Source: an uncultured Candidatus Saccharibacteria bacterium
GTDB taxonomy: Bacteria; Patescibacteriota; Saccharimonadia; Saccharimonadales; Saccharimonadaceae
Length of the DNA stretch: 25,574 nt
Direction: 5' to 3'
Assembly (NCBI GenBank): GCA_938041555.1
Contig: CALIAC010000020.1
Location: 1-25,574 of the forward strand
Shown here one piece after another: positions 15,129 through 22,849 of this stretch. The notes under the pieces are model-generated. The model saw only the letters and a list, made by a program, of their open reading frames with translations. It searched no databases and was not told the DNA's origin. The position numbers and the translations under genes were made by a program. The stretch's first letter is position 1. The number at the start of each line of letters is the position of its first letter.

Positions 15129-16177
15129 GCGTCGTTCCTCCGTTTTGCTAGGCCCACTGCTGTGGCAAACTCTGGTGCGACGTTAGCCAATTGTTCTTGG
15201 CTCGTCTGCGGCATATGGATACCATGCCAGGGGTTACCAGGGGCGGTCGGAACCTCTACCTTGGCCGCAACATACTCGCTGAGATGTGGAATCATCTCGC
15301 CAAAGCCTGTCAGTGTAATGCTCGATACCTGGGCACTGGCGTAGCGCGTCTGGAAGAATTTGATTGATTTAATAAGCTCGCTCGCAAAGTTATCCAGCGC
15401 ACCCTCAATAGCACGCACCACCTGCCCATCGAGCTTATCCTCCGCCAGACCAAACTTGAGGATGAACTGCCGAGCTTGGTCTTCCTGGACGCTGAGGTTT
15501 TGTACTGCCGACTTGACGAGACTGCTGACACCAGACGGAATAGTCCGGACGAGGCGCGGTGCTCCACCGTAGATAATGGCGAGGTCGGTCGAGAGTTCAC
15601 CAATGTCGATCAGCATCACCGCAGCACCGTTTGCCGCTTGCTGAGGCGGCGCAAAGGCCCGCACCATCGCAATTGGGTCGGGCTCGATGGCAATCACATT
15701 CAGCCCCAGGCCCTCGATAAACTCCAGCTGGTCTTCGCTATACCCCTTGGACACACTGCTAATCAGCACCTCTTGCTGGTCGCTCGCGTGGAGCGACGAC
15801 CCCAGCAGCACCCAATCTACCTTGGCATCATCCGCCATCGGCACATATTGGTCAATCTGGTATTTCATCGTGGCGCGCAGCTCAGCATCGGAAACTTGCG
15901 GCACATCGACCACTGTTGTAAAGGTCTTGTTGGAAGGGAGGCCAATCGCAACATTCTTCGTCTTGATACCACTCTGGCCCACGGCAGTCATAATAACTTC
16001 GCCCAGGCGACGGCGCGACTCTGGTGCATCGCTGCTAGTAATACGGCGGTCAACGGGCGCATAGCCATGTGCTACGAGCTCCCACTCGTCGCCAGCTGGT
16101 GCTAGCTGCAAAACCCGCACGGCATTGGTACCGATATCGAGTGCAAAGAAATCGCCCGACCCTTTTTGAAACTTCAT
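15125..16177 (-). CDS. pilM: Type IV pilus actin-like ATPase PilM
   Basis: This protein is 350 aa from the preferred start and begins the pil operon. It is an actin-fold, FtsA-like cytoplasmic protein that binds the PilN N terminus. Phosphate-1 motif FALDIGTNAVRVLQL starts at residue 11, phosphate-2 is LIDIGELSTDLAII (from about 189), and the adenosine motif is LTGFGEM near residue 310. An upstream in-frame ATG at 16183 is only 2 nt after a perfect TATAAT and would probably not be transcribed. The ATG at 16177 is 8 nt after the box, matching the other near-leaderless genes here, so I prefer it. Confidence 0.95.
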   Translation of the reverse strand: MKFQKGSGDFFALDIGTNAVRVLQLAPAGDEWELVAHGYAPVDRRITSSDAPESRRRLGEVIMTAVGQSGIKTKNVAIGLPSNKTFTTVVDVPQVSDAELRATMKYQIDQYVPMADDAKVDWVLLGSSLHASDQQEVLISSVSKGYSEDQLEFIEGLGLNVIAIEPDPIAMVRAFAPPQQAANGAAVMLIDIGELSTDLAIIYGGAPRLVRTIPSGVSSLVKSAVQNLSVQEDQARQFILKFGLAEDKLDGQVVRAIEGALDNFASELIKSIKFFQTRYASAQVSSITLTGFGEMIPHLSEYVAAKVEVPTAPGNPWHGIHMPQTSQEQLANVAPEFATAVGLAKRRNDA

Positions 16178-16185
16178 ACTCATCT

Positions 16186-16191
16186 ATTATA
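16186..16191 (-). promoter_or_regulatory. -10 box of the pilMNO-B-T-C operon
   Basis: Perfect TATAAT with upstream TG on the minus strand. The predicted transcription start falls at or next to the ATG at 16177, implying a leaderless operon mRNA. Confidence 0.6.
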
Positions 16192-16243
16192 CATAAGCGA
16201 CATTGGTTTAGGCAAGAGGGTTGGTGGAGGAAAATATCGATAG

Positions 16244-16272
16244 TTGACATCTCTCTCATTGTCTGATATATA
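16244..16272 (+). promoter_or_regulatory. Sigma-70-type promoter of the second orphan gene
   Basis: TTGACA (16244-16249) and TATATA (16267-16272) are exactly 17 nt apart. GAGGT follows, 5 nt before the ATG at 16283. Confidence 0.7.
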
Positions 16273-16282
16273 TGAGGTCATT

Positions 16283-17053
16283 ATGAAATTCTTTGATCGG
16301 TCCTCTCGAGAACCAAATACCACCCCCCATGAATTAAGTGATACGCCACGCGGTGGCCGGACACGACGAGCGCTTGCAGCTGCGGCAGATCAGCTTGCAG
16401 AGGAGCAACGGAGGCACGAAAAAGAAATGCTCGAATATGAGCGCGAGGCTCAGCTCTCTCGGGAAATGCGCAGAGAATTCCTGGAGCGTTCTGGGGCATA
16501 CCCTGCATCACCCGACCTATACGCACTATGGCTCTATGCTTATCTAGAGCAGGGCAACAAGATTACTTGTCCAAGAGATTATCCTTTCTCACGCGGACAA
16601 CTCGAGAAGGACGAGACAATTACACAGCAGTCGCTTGTCTCGATTGGGCCAAATGGTGTAGTATTTGAGGACAAAGAAGTGTCGTATTACGACCAAAATG
16701 TTGTCTGGGTACCAACGAAAAGCTGTGAGGGAAACTTGATTCCAGCAGGCTATGGTTCTCAGGCACTGACTATTATGTATTTACCTGATCTTGTCAAGCT
16801 AGACACTCGCTCTACTTCTGGTAGTAGGCACCCAGGATCGGAGTACGGTCACTCGAAACTGCTTACTCTGAAGCTCGACGAGTCATCACCAACTGGCCTT
16901 CGCGCTTCAACAAATGAGCCAACTACCATCGAGTCCTATACCGATATAACCGACATGATCATGGGATTCACTGGTAACTTCGATCCAGCAGCGATACGCC
17001 AAAAGCTAAAAGATGCCAAGAACCGGCCCGGCCAGGAGTTGGAGCAACTATAA
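16283..17053 (+). CDS. Orphan cytoplasmic protein with N-terminal coiled coil
   Basis: This 256-aa protein is not recognised. There is no signal peptide or membrane helix. Residues about 25-75 are highly charged and predicted coiled coil (EEQRRHEKEMLEYEREAQL). The rest looks beta-rich, with GPNGVVFEDKEVSYYDQ, YGSQALTIMYLP and HSKLLTLKLDE, followed by a helical Lys/Arg-rich tail. The start at 16283 is set by the promoter and GAGG; a longer frame back to 16244 would begin inside the -35 box. It is a single-gene plus-strand unit between divergent pilM and the converging surface-protein gene. It shares layout and start context with the orphan at 3696-4448 and is likewise more AT-rich by eye than its neighbours. 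Confidence 0.75.
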   Translation: MKFFDRSSREPNTTPHELSDTPRGGRTRRALAAAADQLAEEQRRHEKEMLEYEREAQLSREMRREFLERSGAYPASPDLYALWLYAYLEQGNKITCPRDYPFSRGQLEKDETITQQSLVSIGPNGVVFEDKEVSYYDQNVVWVPTKSCEGNLIPAGYGSQALTIMYLPDLVKLDTRSTSGSRHPGSEYGHSKLLTLKLDESSPTGLRASTNEPTTIESYTDITDMIMGFTGNFDPAAIRQKLKDAKNRPGQELEQL

Positions 17054-17096
17054 CTCACGCTTTGCTATATTGAGTCTGGTATATTCTACTGCAATA

Positions 17097-17126
17097 AAGG
17101 AGCGGCTCCTAGCCTGCTCCTTTTCT
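17097..17126. terminator. Bidirectional intrinsic terminator
   Basis: AAGGAGC (17097-17103) pairs with GCTCCTT (17116-17122) around a 12-nt loop. U-rich tracts follow on both strands. It serves the orphan gene (+) and the surface-protein gene (-). Confidence 0.75.
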
Positions 17127-17151
17127 TGTGGCCTGTAGCTAATCATCATAG

Positions 17152-19566
17152 CTAAAACCGCGGTGCAGCCTCTGTTGTGGTGGCGGTGGTGATGGGCAGG
17201 TCGTTGTTTTTGTTATAGCGCGAGCCCCACATGAAGACGTCGGCACGTTGGTTGAGTACCTCAGCAGCTTCGGCGAGGTTATCCTTCTCGGCGCCAAAGG
17301 TGCGGCGCAGTTGGAGCTGGCGCGCCATGATGGTGCCGTTGATGGTGAGCTTTTCTTTGCAGGTCTCGGCAGTGAGCCCATTGAAGTACGCACCAACGTG
17401 ACGGATCTCGTCGCAGGTGGAGATGACTCCCCCGCTGCCACCGGTTGGCTGGGCAATCAGCCACGCATTCACTTCTTTAACATTATGCCGAACAACGATA
17501 TTCTTAGCCTTAATGACGAGCTGCGAAAGCTTGGTAGCATCATCTACTGTAGTGGCACCATACTTGAGGTCACCATCAATCGTCACTGTGCCGCTTGCTT
17601 CCACCACCAGTGTACTACTACCTGGCAGTGTACCGTGAATGGTGGCATCGCCATTGACAGTGCGCACATTGTGGCCGGCAAAGCTCCCGACATCAATCGA
17701 TGTACCAGCCGCTGTACCCCGGCCAAAGCTTGGTACCTTCACATTGCTCGGTGGTGCCCAGCGACCAGCTGGCGTAGCGGTATTAGCAAAGGCAAGGCTA
17801 TCCTTCGAGCGGTCATAATCACCACCATACCCCCGCCGGCCAGATAATACACCACCAGTGGCTGATAGGATTTTGCCACCATTTTGCGGTGCCATCATGC
17901 CATACTCAGCCCAACTGCCATACATGTTACCATCCTTAGCCGTCTTGAGAGTAACGATTTGTGCATCGCCATTACCACTCGCCGCACCAATGCCGTTACC
18001 AACGCGCAAGTCGCCACCCCAGATCTGCACCCATGGTAGCTTCGTCACCGTTACGCAGGCGGGCGAGGAAATACGACGCTCATTGCCGTCGGTGTGTTTA
18101 TAGTTATAATCTTTAATAGCAACAATGCGGCAGATCATATCCCCTACCTTGGCATCGGCAGCGTTGATATCTTTGGTGTCATTCAGGCGCGTGTGGCTGT
18201 CGAGATATTTTTTGTTCTCACGAAAGGTGGGCTCGCCGGTGCAGTCGATCGGCTGCTTGCCGCGCAGCCAGGTGCAGGCTGTGTCGCTGCCACTGTAGCT
18301 ACCCAGGGCATAGGGATAGCCCACTGCCGCCCCACGGTCGAAGATGCTGCTCAAGCTGCCAAGGAACTGCTGGCGGTGCTGCCCTCGCACGATAAACTGG
18401 TAGGCCGCGGCTTCGCTCTCGCTCCGGTCTTTGTCGAGGCTTACACCAGTGTTGTGGATAGATTCGTCAATCCGACTGGGCGCAATATTCCCACCCTCCA
18501 GCGTCGCAAGCTTCTTGCCATCAATTGTGGCCGATGGATAAAGCTCAAAGTCTGAGTGCACACTAGCACACGCTGGATCGCTGCGTCGCCACGCTGGGTC
18601 ACCAGCAATGCCAGGTGACCACGATATCCGTTGACAGAGTGTGCGGCCAACGTCGCTCGTTTGGATGCGATAACTCGTAAAGCGGTCAGTCATGCCGCCA
18701 CTCGGATACACCGTATAAAAGAGCTGTCCAGACTGGCCCGTCACATTGCGCGCGAGGCTATGCCCACCACTGTAATTATTAGCAAAGCCAGTACCATCCA
18801 TCCCCACGGACACGGTTGCACTGTTGGGACCATTGTTGCGGAGATCATGCGCCCAGTAGATTTGTTCACCCGGAAAGGCTCGGACGGATTTTTGCATATT
18901 TTGCGTGCCAGGCCACTGCTTGCCCACATAGCTTTGGCCATTAATCGTCCAGGGTGGGATGCGCCGCGTGATCGTCACCTTCACATCACTCGTACCACAG
19001 GCAATATTCTCGCTGGCAGCCAGGGTGCGTCCGCCATCAGTCGAGATACAGCTATAGAGGCCAATCCCCACCGTACGCGACTGCCCCACCGGGATATCAA
19101 ACTGGCCAATGTCGAGTTGCGCTCGCACTTCACCCCCCTGGCTGGTGTATTGGTTTTGGCCACTGACGCGCCCACGGTACATCACGCTCGACTGGACGTT
19201 CTTGATACGGCTATTGCGGTTGTAGTTCCAATTCATGTTGCGGTCGAGGTGCATCGAGCTAATGTCGAAGGGACCCGAGCGGTTGCCCGAGTAGCCCGAG
19301 CCACGGATGACAATATCGACGAGGCCTGTCTGGTTGTGGTCGATCGAGATACCCGACTTATAATAATTCCGCTCGCCAGGCTGCGAAAACCACACTACTG
19401 CACAGGGACTGCCACTGCGGCAGAGCTCGGGCAACTTCGCCTCTACCTCATTGTTGGGCCGAGCTGCCACCAGCCCGCCCAGCGCCGCACTCACCCCCAC
19501 AGCGCACAGCAGCCCCAGCAGGCCAGCACGCACCAGTGATTGGCGACAAAAGTGTACAAATGTCAT
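17152..19566 (-). CDS. Large secreted surface protein, candidate adhesin
   Basis: This 804-aa protein has an N-terminal signal or anchor helix (about 11-35), then a long extracellular region rich in Gly, Ser, Asn and aromatic residues, with many spaced cysteines that could form disulfides. The C-terminal third has short repeated beta strands (NVRTVNGDATIHGTL, LVVEASGTVTIDGDLKYG, LVIKAKNIVVRHNV, KLTINGTIMARQLQL) that look like a beta-solenoid. No LPXTG-type anchor is visible. The start at 19566 is set by TGCTATAAT 7 nt upstream. Gene context, next to the pilM operon, suggests a surface or pilus-associated adhesin, in the manner of PilY1, but I see no sequence match to PilY1. Alternative: an S-layer-like protein. 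Confidence 0.75.
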   Translation of the reverse strand: MTFVHFCRQSLVRAGLLGLLCAVGVSAALGGLVAARPNNEVEAKLPELCRSGSPCAVVWFSQPGERNYYKSGISIDHNQTGLVDIVIRGSGYSGNRSGPFDISSMHLDRNMNWNYNRNSRIKNVQSSVMYRGRVSGQNQYTSQGGEVRAQLDIGQFDIPVGQSRTVGIGLYSCISTDGGRTLAASENIACGTSDVKVTITRRIPPWTINGQSYVGKQWPGTQNMQKSVRAFPGEQIYWAHDLRNNGPNSATVSVGMDGTGFANNYSGGHSLARNVTGQSGQLFYTVYPSGGMTDRFTSYRIQTSDVGRTLCQRISWSPGIAGDPAWRRSDPACASVHSDFELYPSATIDGKKLATLEGGNIAPSRIDESIHNTGVSLDKDRSESEAAAYQFIVRGQHRQQFLGSLSSIFDRGAAVGYPYALGSYSGSDTACTWLRGKQPIDCTGEPTFRENKKYLDSHTRLNDTKDINAADAKVGDMICRIVAIKDYNYKHTDGNERRISSPACVTVTKLPWVQIWGGDLRVGNGIGAASGNGDAQIVTLKTAKDGNMYGSWAEYGMMAPQNGGKILSATGGVLSGRRGYGGDYDRSKDSLAFANTATPAGRWAPPSNVKVPSFGRGTAAGTSIDVGSFAGHNVRTVNGDATIHGTLPGSSTLVVEASGTVTIDGDLKYGATTVDDATKLSQLVIKAKNIVVRHNVKEVNAWLIAQPTGGSGGVISTCDEIRHVGAYFNGLTAETCKEKLTINGTIMARQLQLRRTFGAEKDNLAEAAEVLNQRADVFMWGSRYNKNNDLPITTATTTEAAPRF

Positions 19567-19573
19567 GCTTATG

Positions 19574-19582
19574 ATTATAGCA
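19574..19582 (-). promoter_or_regulatory. Extended -10 promoter of the surface-protein gene
   Basis: TGCTATAAT on the minus strand ends 7 nt before the ATG, placing the expected transcript start at the start codon. No ribosome site fits in the gap. Confidence 0.65.
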
Positions 19583-19676
19583 AAGTTAGGGCGATTGTGC
19601 ACTGTGTTCATGACGACGAACGCCAGATGGTTGTAAATAAGTAAGTAGAGTGTGCCCGAATTGCAACATCTATAAT

Positions 19677-19841
19677 TATCTCACACTCTACCTCCCCACG
19701 CTCCCTCCGATGGAACACTATAAGGGTCGATACTTCCCAAGTATCGACCTCTTGCGTTGGGCTGAGAATCTGTCAGTACAATGACAGATTCTCACACTCC
19801 ATCGGATGAAGCGATGGGTTGGTAGAGCTAACGCAGAGATA
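19677..19841 (-). repeat. Structured intergenic element, copy 4
   Basis: This is the most diverged copy, and its stems are kept by paired changes. The outer stem is CTCTACC / GGTAGAG, extended past an internal loop by TATCTC / GAGATA. The hairpins are GAGAATCTGTC / GACAGATTCTC and GTCGATAC / GTATCGAC. The loop TTGGGAA pairs with the linker CCCAA, where copy 2 has CTGGG with CCCAG. In this copy the hairpin CGCTTCAT-CCG-ATGGAGTG has an extra G-U on the minus strand. It lies between the divergent surface-protein gene and ychF, with its outer-stem 3' end about 110-120 nt before the surface-protein start. Confidence 0.85.
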
Positions 19842-19888
19842 GGCTTTAAGATTTAGCTCCTAGAGCCAACCATAACCTATCACTACAC

Positions 19889-19919
19889 AAGAAAATATCT
19901 GGAGACCAGCGGCCAAGCA
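19889..19919. repeat. Second copy of a short motif with palindrome CTGGAGACCAG
   Basis: It matches 5551-5578 almost base for base: an A-rich start, TATCTGGAGACCAG, and CAAGCA at the end, with one A deleted and a 4-nt insertion CGGC. Unlike the first copy it has no obvious flanking inverted repeat. It lies about 170 nt upstream of ychF. Confidence 0.6.
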
Positions 19920-20072
19920 CACACAAAAAGCTCTGCGGTATATTCTAGATCGAAGTATTTTTGGTATAACAATGAGACAAAATAACCTTTTACTATAATT
20001 TATATACACCACAACACACTCACCTTCCTCGCATTTTTCTCTTCTCTCCTGCCGATTTCTCCCTTGCGCTGC

Positions 20073-20078
20073 TATACT
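20073..20078 (+). promoter_or_regulatory. Extended -10 promoter of ychF
   Basis: TGCTATACT is followed by 6 nt and the ATG at 20085. This implies a leaderless mRNA and excludes a TTG start at 20064. Confidence 0.65.
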
Positions 20079-20084
20079 ATATAT

Positions 20085-21167
20085 ATGAGTCTATCTATTG
20101 GTATTGTTGGCCTGCCTAATGTTGGCAAGTCGACCCTTTTCAACGCCCTCACCAACAATGATATTTTGGCAGCCAATTACCCCTTTGCCACCATCGAGCC
20201 CAACACTGGCATCGTGCCTGTGCCCGATGAGCGCCTGAGCGTACTAGCTGATATGTACCACGCCGAGAAGGTTGTGCCGGCCACGGTGACCTTTGTCGAT
20301 ATCGCCGGGCTAGTAGCTGGTGCTGCCAGTGGCGAGGGGCTCGGCAATAAGTTCCTCGCTCATATTCGCCAGTGCGATGCGATCGTCCACATTGTCCGTG
20401 CCTTTGCAAATGACGATATCGTCCATGTCGATACCACCGTCGACCCGCAGCGCGATATCGACATCATCAACACTGAGCTCATGCTGGTAGACATCCAGAC
20501 CATCGAGACTCGCCTCACCCGCCTAACCAAAGAAGCTAAGGCCAACCCCAAGGCGCGCAGTACACTCGAGTATCTGCAGCAGTTGCGCAACGATCTTGCC
20601 GCTGGCACCCCTGTTCATCTGAACAAAAATATTATTCATGAGGCAATCGCCGACCTCCACCTCCTCACCGCCAAGCCAGTCATCTACGTCTTTAATGTCG
20701 ACGAAGCAACCCTGGCCAATGCCGAAGCCAAAGCCCGCTTAGCGGCGCTAGCTCGTGGCAGTACAGCGCTCTTCATCTGCGCCACGCTAGAGGATGAGCT
20801 CAAGGGGCTGGACGCGAAGGATGCGCTAGAGCTACTGGAGAGCTATGATGTGCCTGAGGCTGGCCTGACACAATTGATCCGGGCAGCGTACGATACGCTC
20901 GGCTTGCAAAGCTACCTCACCGCTGGGCCCAAGGAAGTGCACGCGTGGACGATCCACCAAGGCTGGACGGCACCCCAAGCGGCCGGGGTCATCCATACAG
21001 ACTTCGAGCGAGGCTTCATTGCGGCGCAGGTGGTGGATTATGACGACCTCGTGGCAGCAGGCTCCGAGGCCAAAGCGCGCGAAGCCGGCAAGATCCGCAC
21101 CGAAGGCAAAGCCTATGTCATGCAGCCAGGCGATGTGGTGGAATTTCGATTTAATGTAAGCAAGTGA
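20085..21167 (+). CDS. ychF: Redox/ribosome-associated ATPase YchF (Obg-family)
   Basis: This 360-aa protein has the normal family length. G1 is GLPNVGKST (9-17), and G3 is DIAGLVAGAASGEGLGNKF. The G4 position reads NVDE instead of NKxD, the known change that gives YchF/OLA1 proteins preference for ATP. A helical insert follows (about 130-200), and the C-terminal TGS domain contains GPKEVHAWTIHQGWTAPQAAGVIHTDFERGFI and ends in VVEFRFNVSK. YchF binds ribosomes and is implicated in stress and translation control. It is a single-gene unit with a terminator 24 nt after the stop. Confidence 0.97.
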   Translation: MSLSIGIVGLPNVGKSTLFNALTNNDILAANYPFATIEPNTGIVPVPDERLSVLADMYHAEKVVPATVTFVDIAGLVAGAASGEGLGNKFLAHIRQCDAIVHIVRAFANDDIVHVDTTVDPQRDIDIINTELMLVDIQTIETRLTRLTKEAKANPKARSTLEYLQQLRNDLAAGTPVHLNKNIIHEAIADLHLLTAKPVIYVFNVDEATLANAEAKARLAALARGSTALFICATLEDELKGLDAKDALELLESYDVPEAGLTQLIRAAYDTLGLQSYLTAGPKEVHAWTIHQGWTAPQAAGVIHTDFERGFIAAQVVDYDDLVAAGSEAKAREAGKIRTEGKAYVMQPGDVVEFRFNVSK

Positions 21168-21189
21168 TCCTAGCTAGGGGAACATCAGC

Positions 21190-21219
21190 AAACTCGCCAT
21201 GAGCTTGTGGCGAGTTTTT
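21190..21219 (+). terminator. Intrinsic terminator of ychF
   Basis: AACTCGCC (21191-21198) pairs with GGCGAGTT (21209-21216), followed by TTT. The stem sequence is nearly identical to that of the terminator at 8851-8880. Confidence 0.85.
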
Positions 21220-21233
21220 GCATGGACTATTGC

Positions 21234-21239
21234 TATAAT
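21234..21239 (+). promoter_or_regulatory. Extended -10 promoter of the CPBP protease gene
   Basis: TTGCTATAAT lies about 38 nt before the ATG at 21278. It lies just past the ychF terminator. Confidence 0.5.
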
Positions 21240-21277
21240 CTTCTCAGAAGGTATAGCAAAGAGTACACTGTTAGTAT

Positions 21278-21910
21278 ATGTATCATTATATGCGGCGCAT
21301 TGCCATACCGGTCATACTCGAGGTTATTTTCATCGTCTCGTGTTTTGTCCTGCCACGGCGCTTATATATTTATAGTAATACAGCATTTTTCGTGGCGCTG
21401 CTTGGCTACATCATCGCGACAAAAAGTGTGAGTATGCACCAGTGGTGTCGTGCGCTCGCTGGTGGGTGGCACTTTTGGCGGCAGGTAGTAATCACGTTGG
21501 TTTGCGCAGCAGGAGCGTTTGGCACGACGAGCCTGCTCGAGCAAGCCTTTCCTCACCTCACCACAGGTGCTATTACAATGCCAGTCAAAACGGCAGGCGA
21601 GTTGCTGCTCTTTGCGCTCTCGACTATCGTTCTCCCCGCCATCGTAGAGGAAACAATTTTTCGCAAGCGAATGATCTGCCTGACCAGTCGCACAGCGATC
21701 ATCTGCACCACCCTGCTGAGTGCTATGTTATTTGCAGCAGAGCACTTCGTCACACCGTGGGGTGTGCTGCTAGGCATGGTGTGGGCACTGCCATTTAGCT
21801 TGGCATATAGTATGACGCGCAACGTGTACGTACCAATGACGGCACATGCCATTGCAAGCATACTCATCAATGGGCCGACGGTGGTGATGGCGCTATGTGT
21901 TGTGTTATGA
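21278..21910 (+). CDS. CPBP-family glutamic-type intramembrane protease
   Basis: This 210-aa polytopic protein has about six hydrophobic segments. The CPBP (Abi/CAAX-protease-like) signature is clear: EETIFR with Glu124, Glu125 and Arg129, then His156 in FAAEHF, then His190 in MTAHAIASIL. These are the residues of the Rce1-type active site within the membrane. Bacterial members act in prenyl-protein-like processing, bacteriocin immunity or signalling; the substrate here is unknown. Start choice is weak: neither the ATG at 21278 nor that at 21290 has a good ribosome site. It converges on the tlyA-like gene, leaving 187 nt between stops in which I see no clear terminator. Confidence 0.88.
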   Translation: MYHYMRRIAIPVILEVIFIVSCFVLPRRLYIYSNTAFFVALLGYIIATKSVSMHQWCRALAGGWHFWRQVVITLVCAAGAFGTTSLLEQAFPHLTTGAITMPVKTAGELLLFALSTIVLPAIVEETIFRKRMICLTSRTAIICTTLLSAMLFAAEHFVTPWGVLLGMVWALPFSLAYSMTRNVYVPMTAHAIASILINGPTVVMALCVVL

Positions 21911-22097
21911 TGAGCACGTTGCGTATTTTGCGGTATGTATATATTACGAGCCACAGTATCTGCTTCATCATGCGTTTTTCTCTTATGTCAAAGAATTTCC
22001 ACAATAACTATATAGTTGACTCTCCAAGACACTCACATTAGCCTATGCTCTGCTGTTTTCAAATCTGTCTATATATAATATATGGCGATACGAGAGG

Positions 22098-22829
22098 CTA
22101 CCGCCCTACCCTGCTTTTTTGCAATCGGTAAAACCGCTCTTGATTACCATGCGCGCCCTTCACACTGCTATCGGCCTTGTCGACAATTACACACTGGGTG
22201 CGCACCCACTGCTCGAAGTCGCGCAGGATAGCGCGGCGCACGCTGTCATTTTTGACGATGCCACCGCGTGTAAGCTGCGCGCGCTGCGCCTCAAACTGCG
22301 GCTTGACCATCGCGATGATACTGGTGCGCGAACTGCTGATGCGTATGAGGTGCGGCAAAATTTTGCGCATGCTAATGAACGATACATCAATGACAATAAT
22401 GTCTGGTGTGGTGGCTGGCACAAAATTGCGAATGTCGGTTTTTTCGTGCAGCTCAATGCGTGGGTCACCACGCAGGCTGGGGTGGAGCTGCTCCGTCCCC
22501 ACATCCACCGCATACACCATGCGCGCACCATGCTGCAATGCATAGTCGGTAAAGCCGCCGGTGCTGCTGCCAACATCAAGTACGATAGTATTATCAAACG
22601 AAATATTAAGCCGCTGCGCGACGCTGGCTAATTTGAGCCCCGCCCGCGACACATAGCGCTCGTGCGCCACCAGCTTTATCTGCGTCGACTCATCCACAAA
22701 CATCCCCGGCTTGTGCGCCACCACACCATCCACCAATACCTTGCCAAGGCGAATCCAATTTTCGGCCGCCGAGCGTGTTGCTGCATGGCCACGCGCCACC
22801 ATTGCTTTGTCTAGTCGTTGTTTTTGCAT
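22098..22829 (-). CDS. tlyA: TlyA-family rRNA (cytidine-2'-O)-methyltransferase
   Basis: This 243-aa protein has an N-terminal S4 RNA-binding domain (about 1-60: RLDKAMVARG, ENWIRLGKVLVDG) and an FtsJ/RrmJ-type methyltransferase domain. The SAM-binding motif is VLDVGSSTGGFTDYAL (about 83-98). Catalytic candidates are Lys in RAGLKL, Asp in IVIDVSFIS, Lys in AMVKPQFEA and Glu in NQERFYRL. TlyA methylates 16S and/or 23S rRNA and affects capreomycin sensitivity; some members are annotated as hemolysin. The start at 22829 is preferred over a GTG at 22847 because TATAAT sits only 6 nt before it. Confidence 0.92.
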   Translation of the reverse strand: MQKQRLDKAMVARGHAATRSAAENWIRLGKVLVDGVVAHKPGMFVDESTQIKLVAHERYVSRAGLKLASVAQRLNISFDNTIVLDVGSSTGGFTDYALQHGARMVYAVDVGTEQLHPSLRGDPRIELHEKTDIRNFVPATTPDIIVIDVSFISMRKILPHLIRISSSRTSIIAMVKPQFEAQRAQLTRGGIVKNDSVRRAILRDFEQWVRTQCVIVDKADSSVKGAHGNQERFYRLQKSRVGR

Positions 22830-22835
22830 GTCCTT

Positions 22836-22841
22836 ATTATA
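22836..22841 (-). promoter_or_regulatory. -10 box of the tlyA-like gene
   Basis: Perfect TATAAT on the minus strand, followed by AAGGAC and the ATG. The expected transcript starts at or next to the start codon. Confidence 0.6.
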
Positions 22842-22849
22842 CTGCACGA

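Noticed and set aside
18631..19539. 302-codon plus-strand open frame
   Set aside because: It is antisense to the surface-protein gene in GC-rich coding DNA. It has no ribosome site and its His/Arg/Thr-rich translation looks like a shadow frame.
1..19841. CRISPR array
   Set aside because: The four copies are kilobases apart and about 150 nt long. There are no short regularly spaced repeats anywhere in the window.
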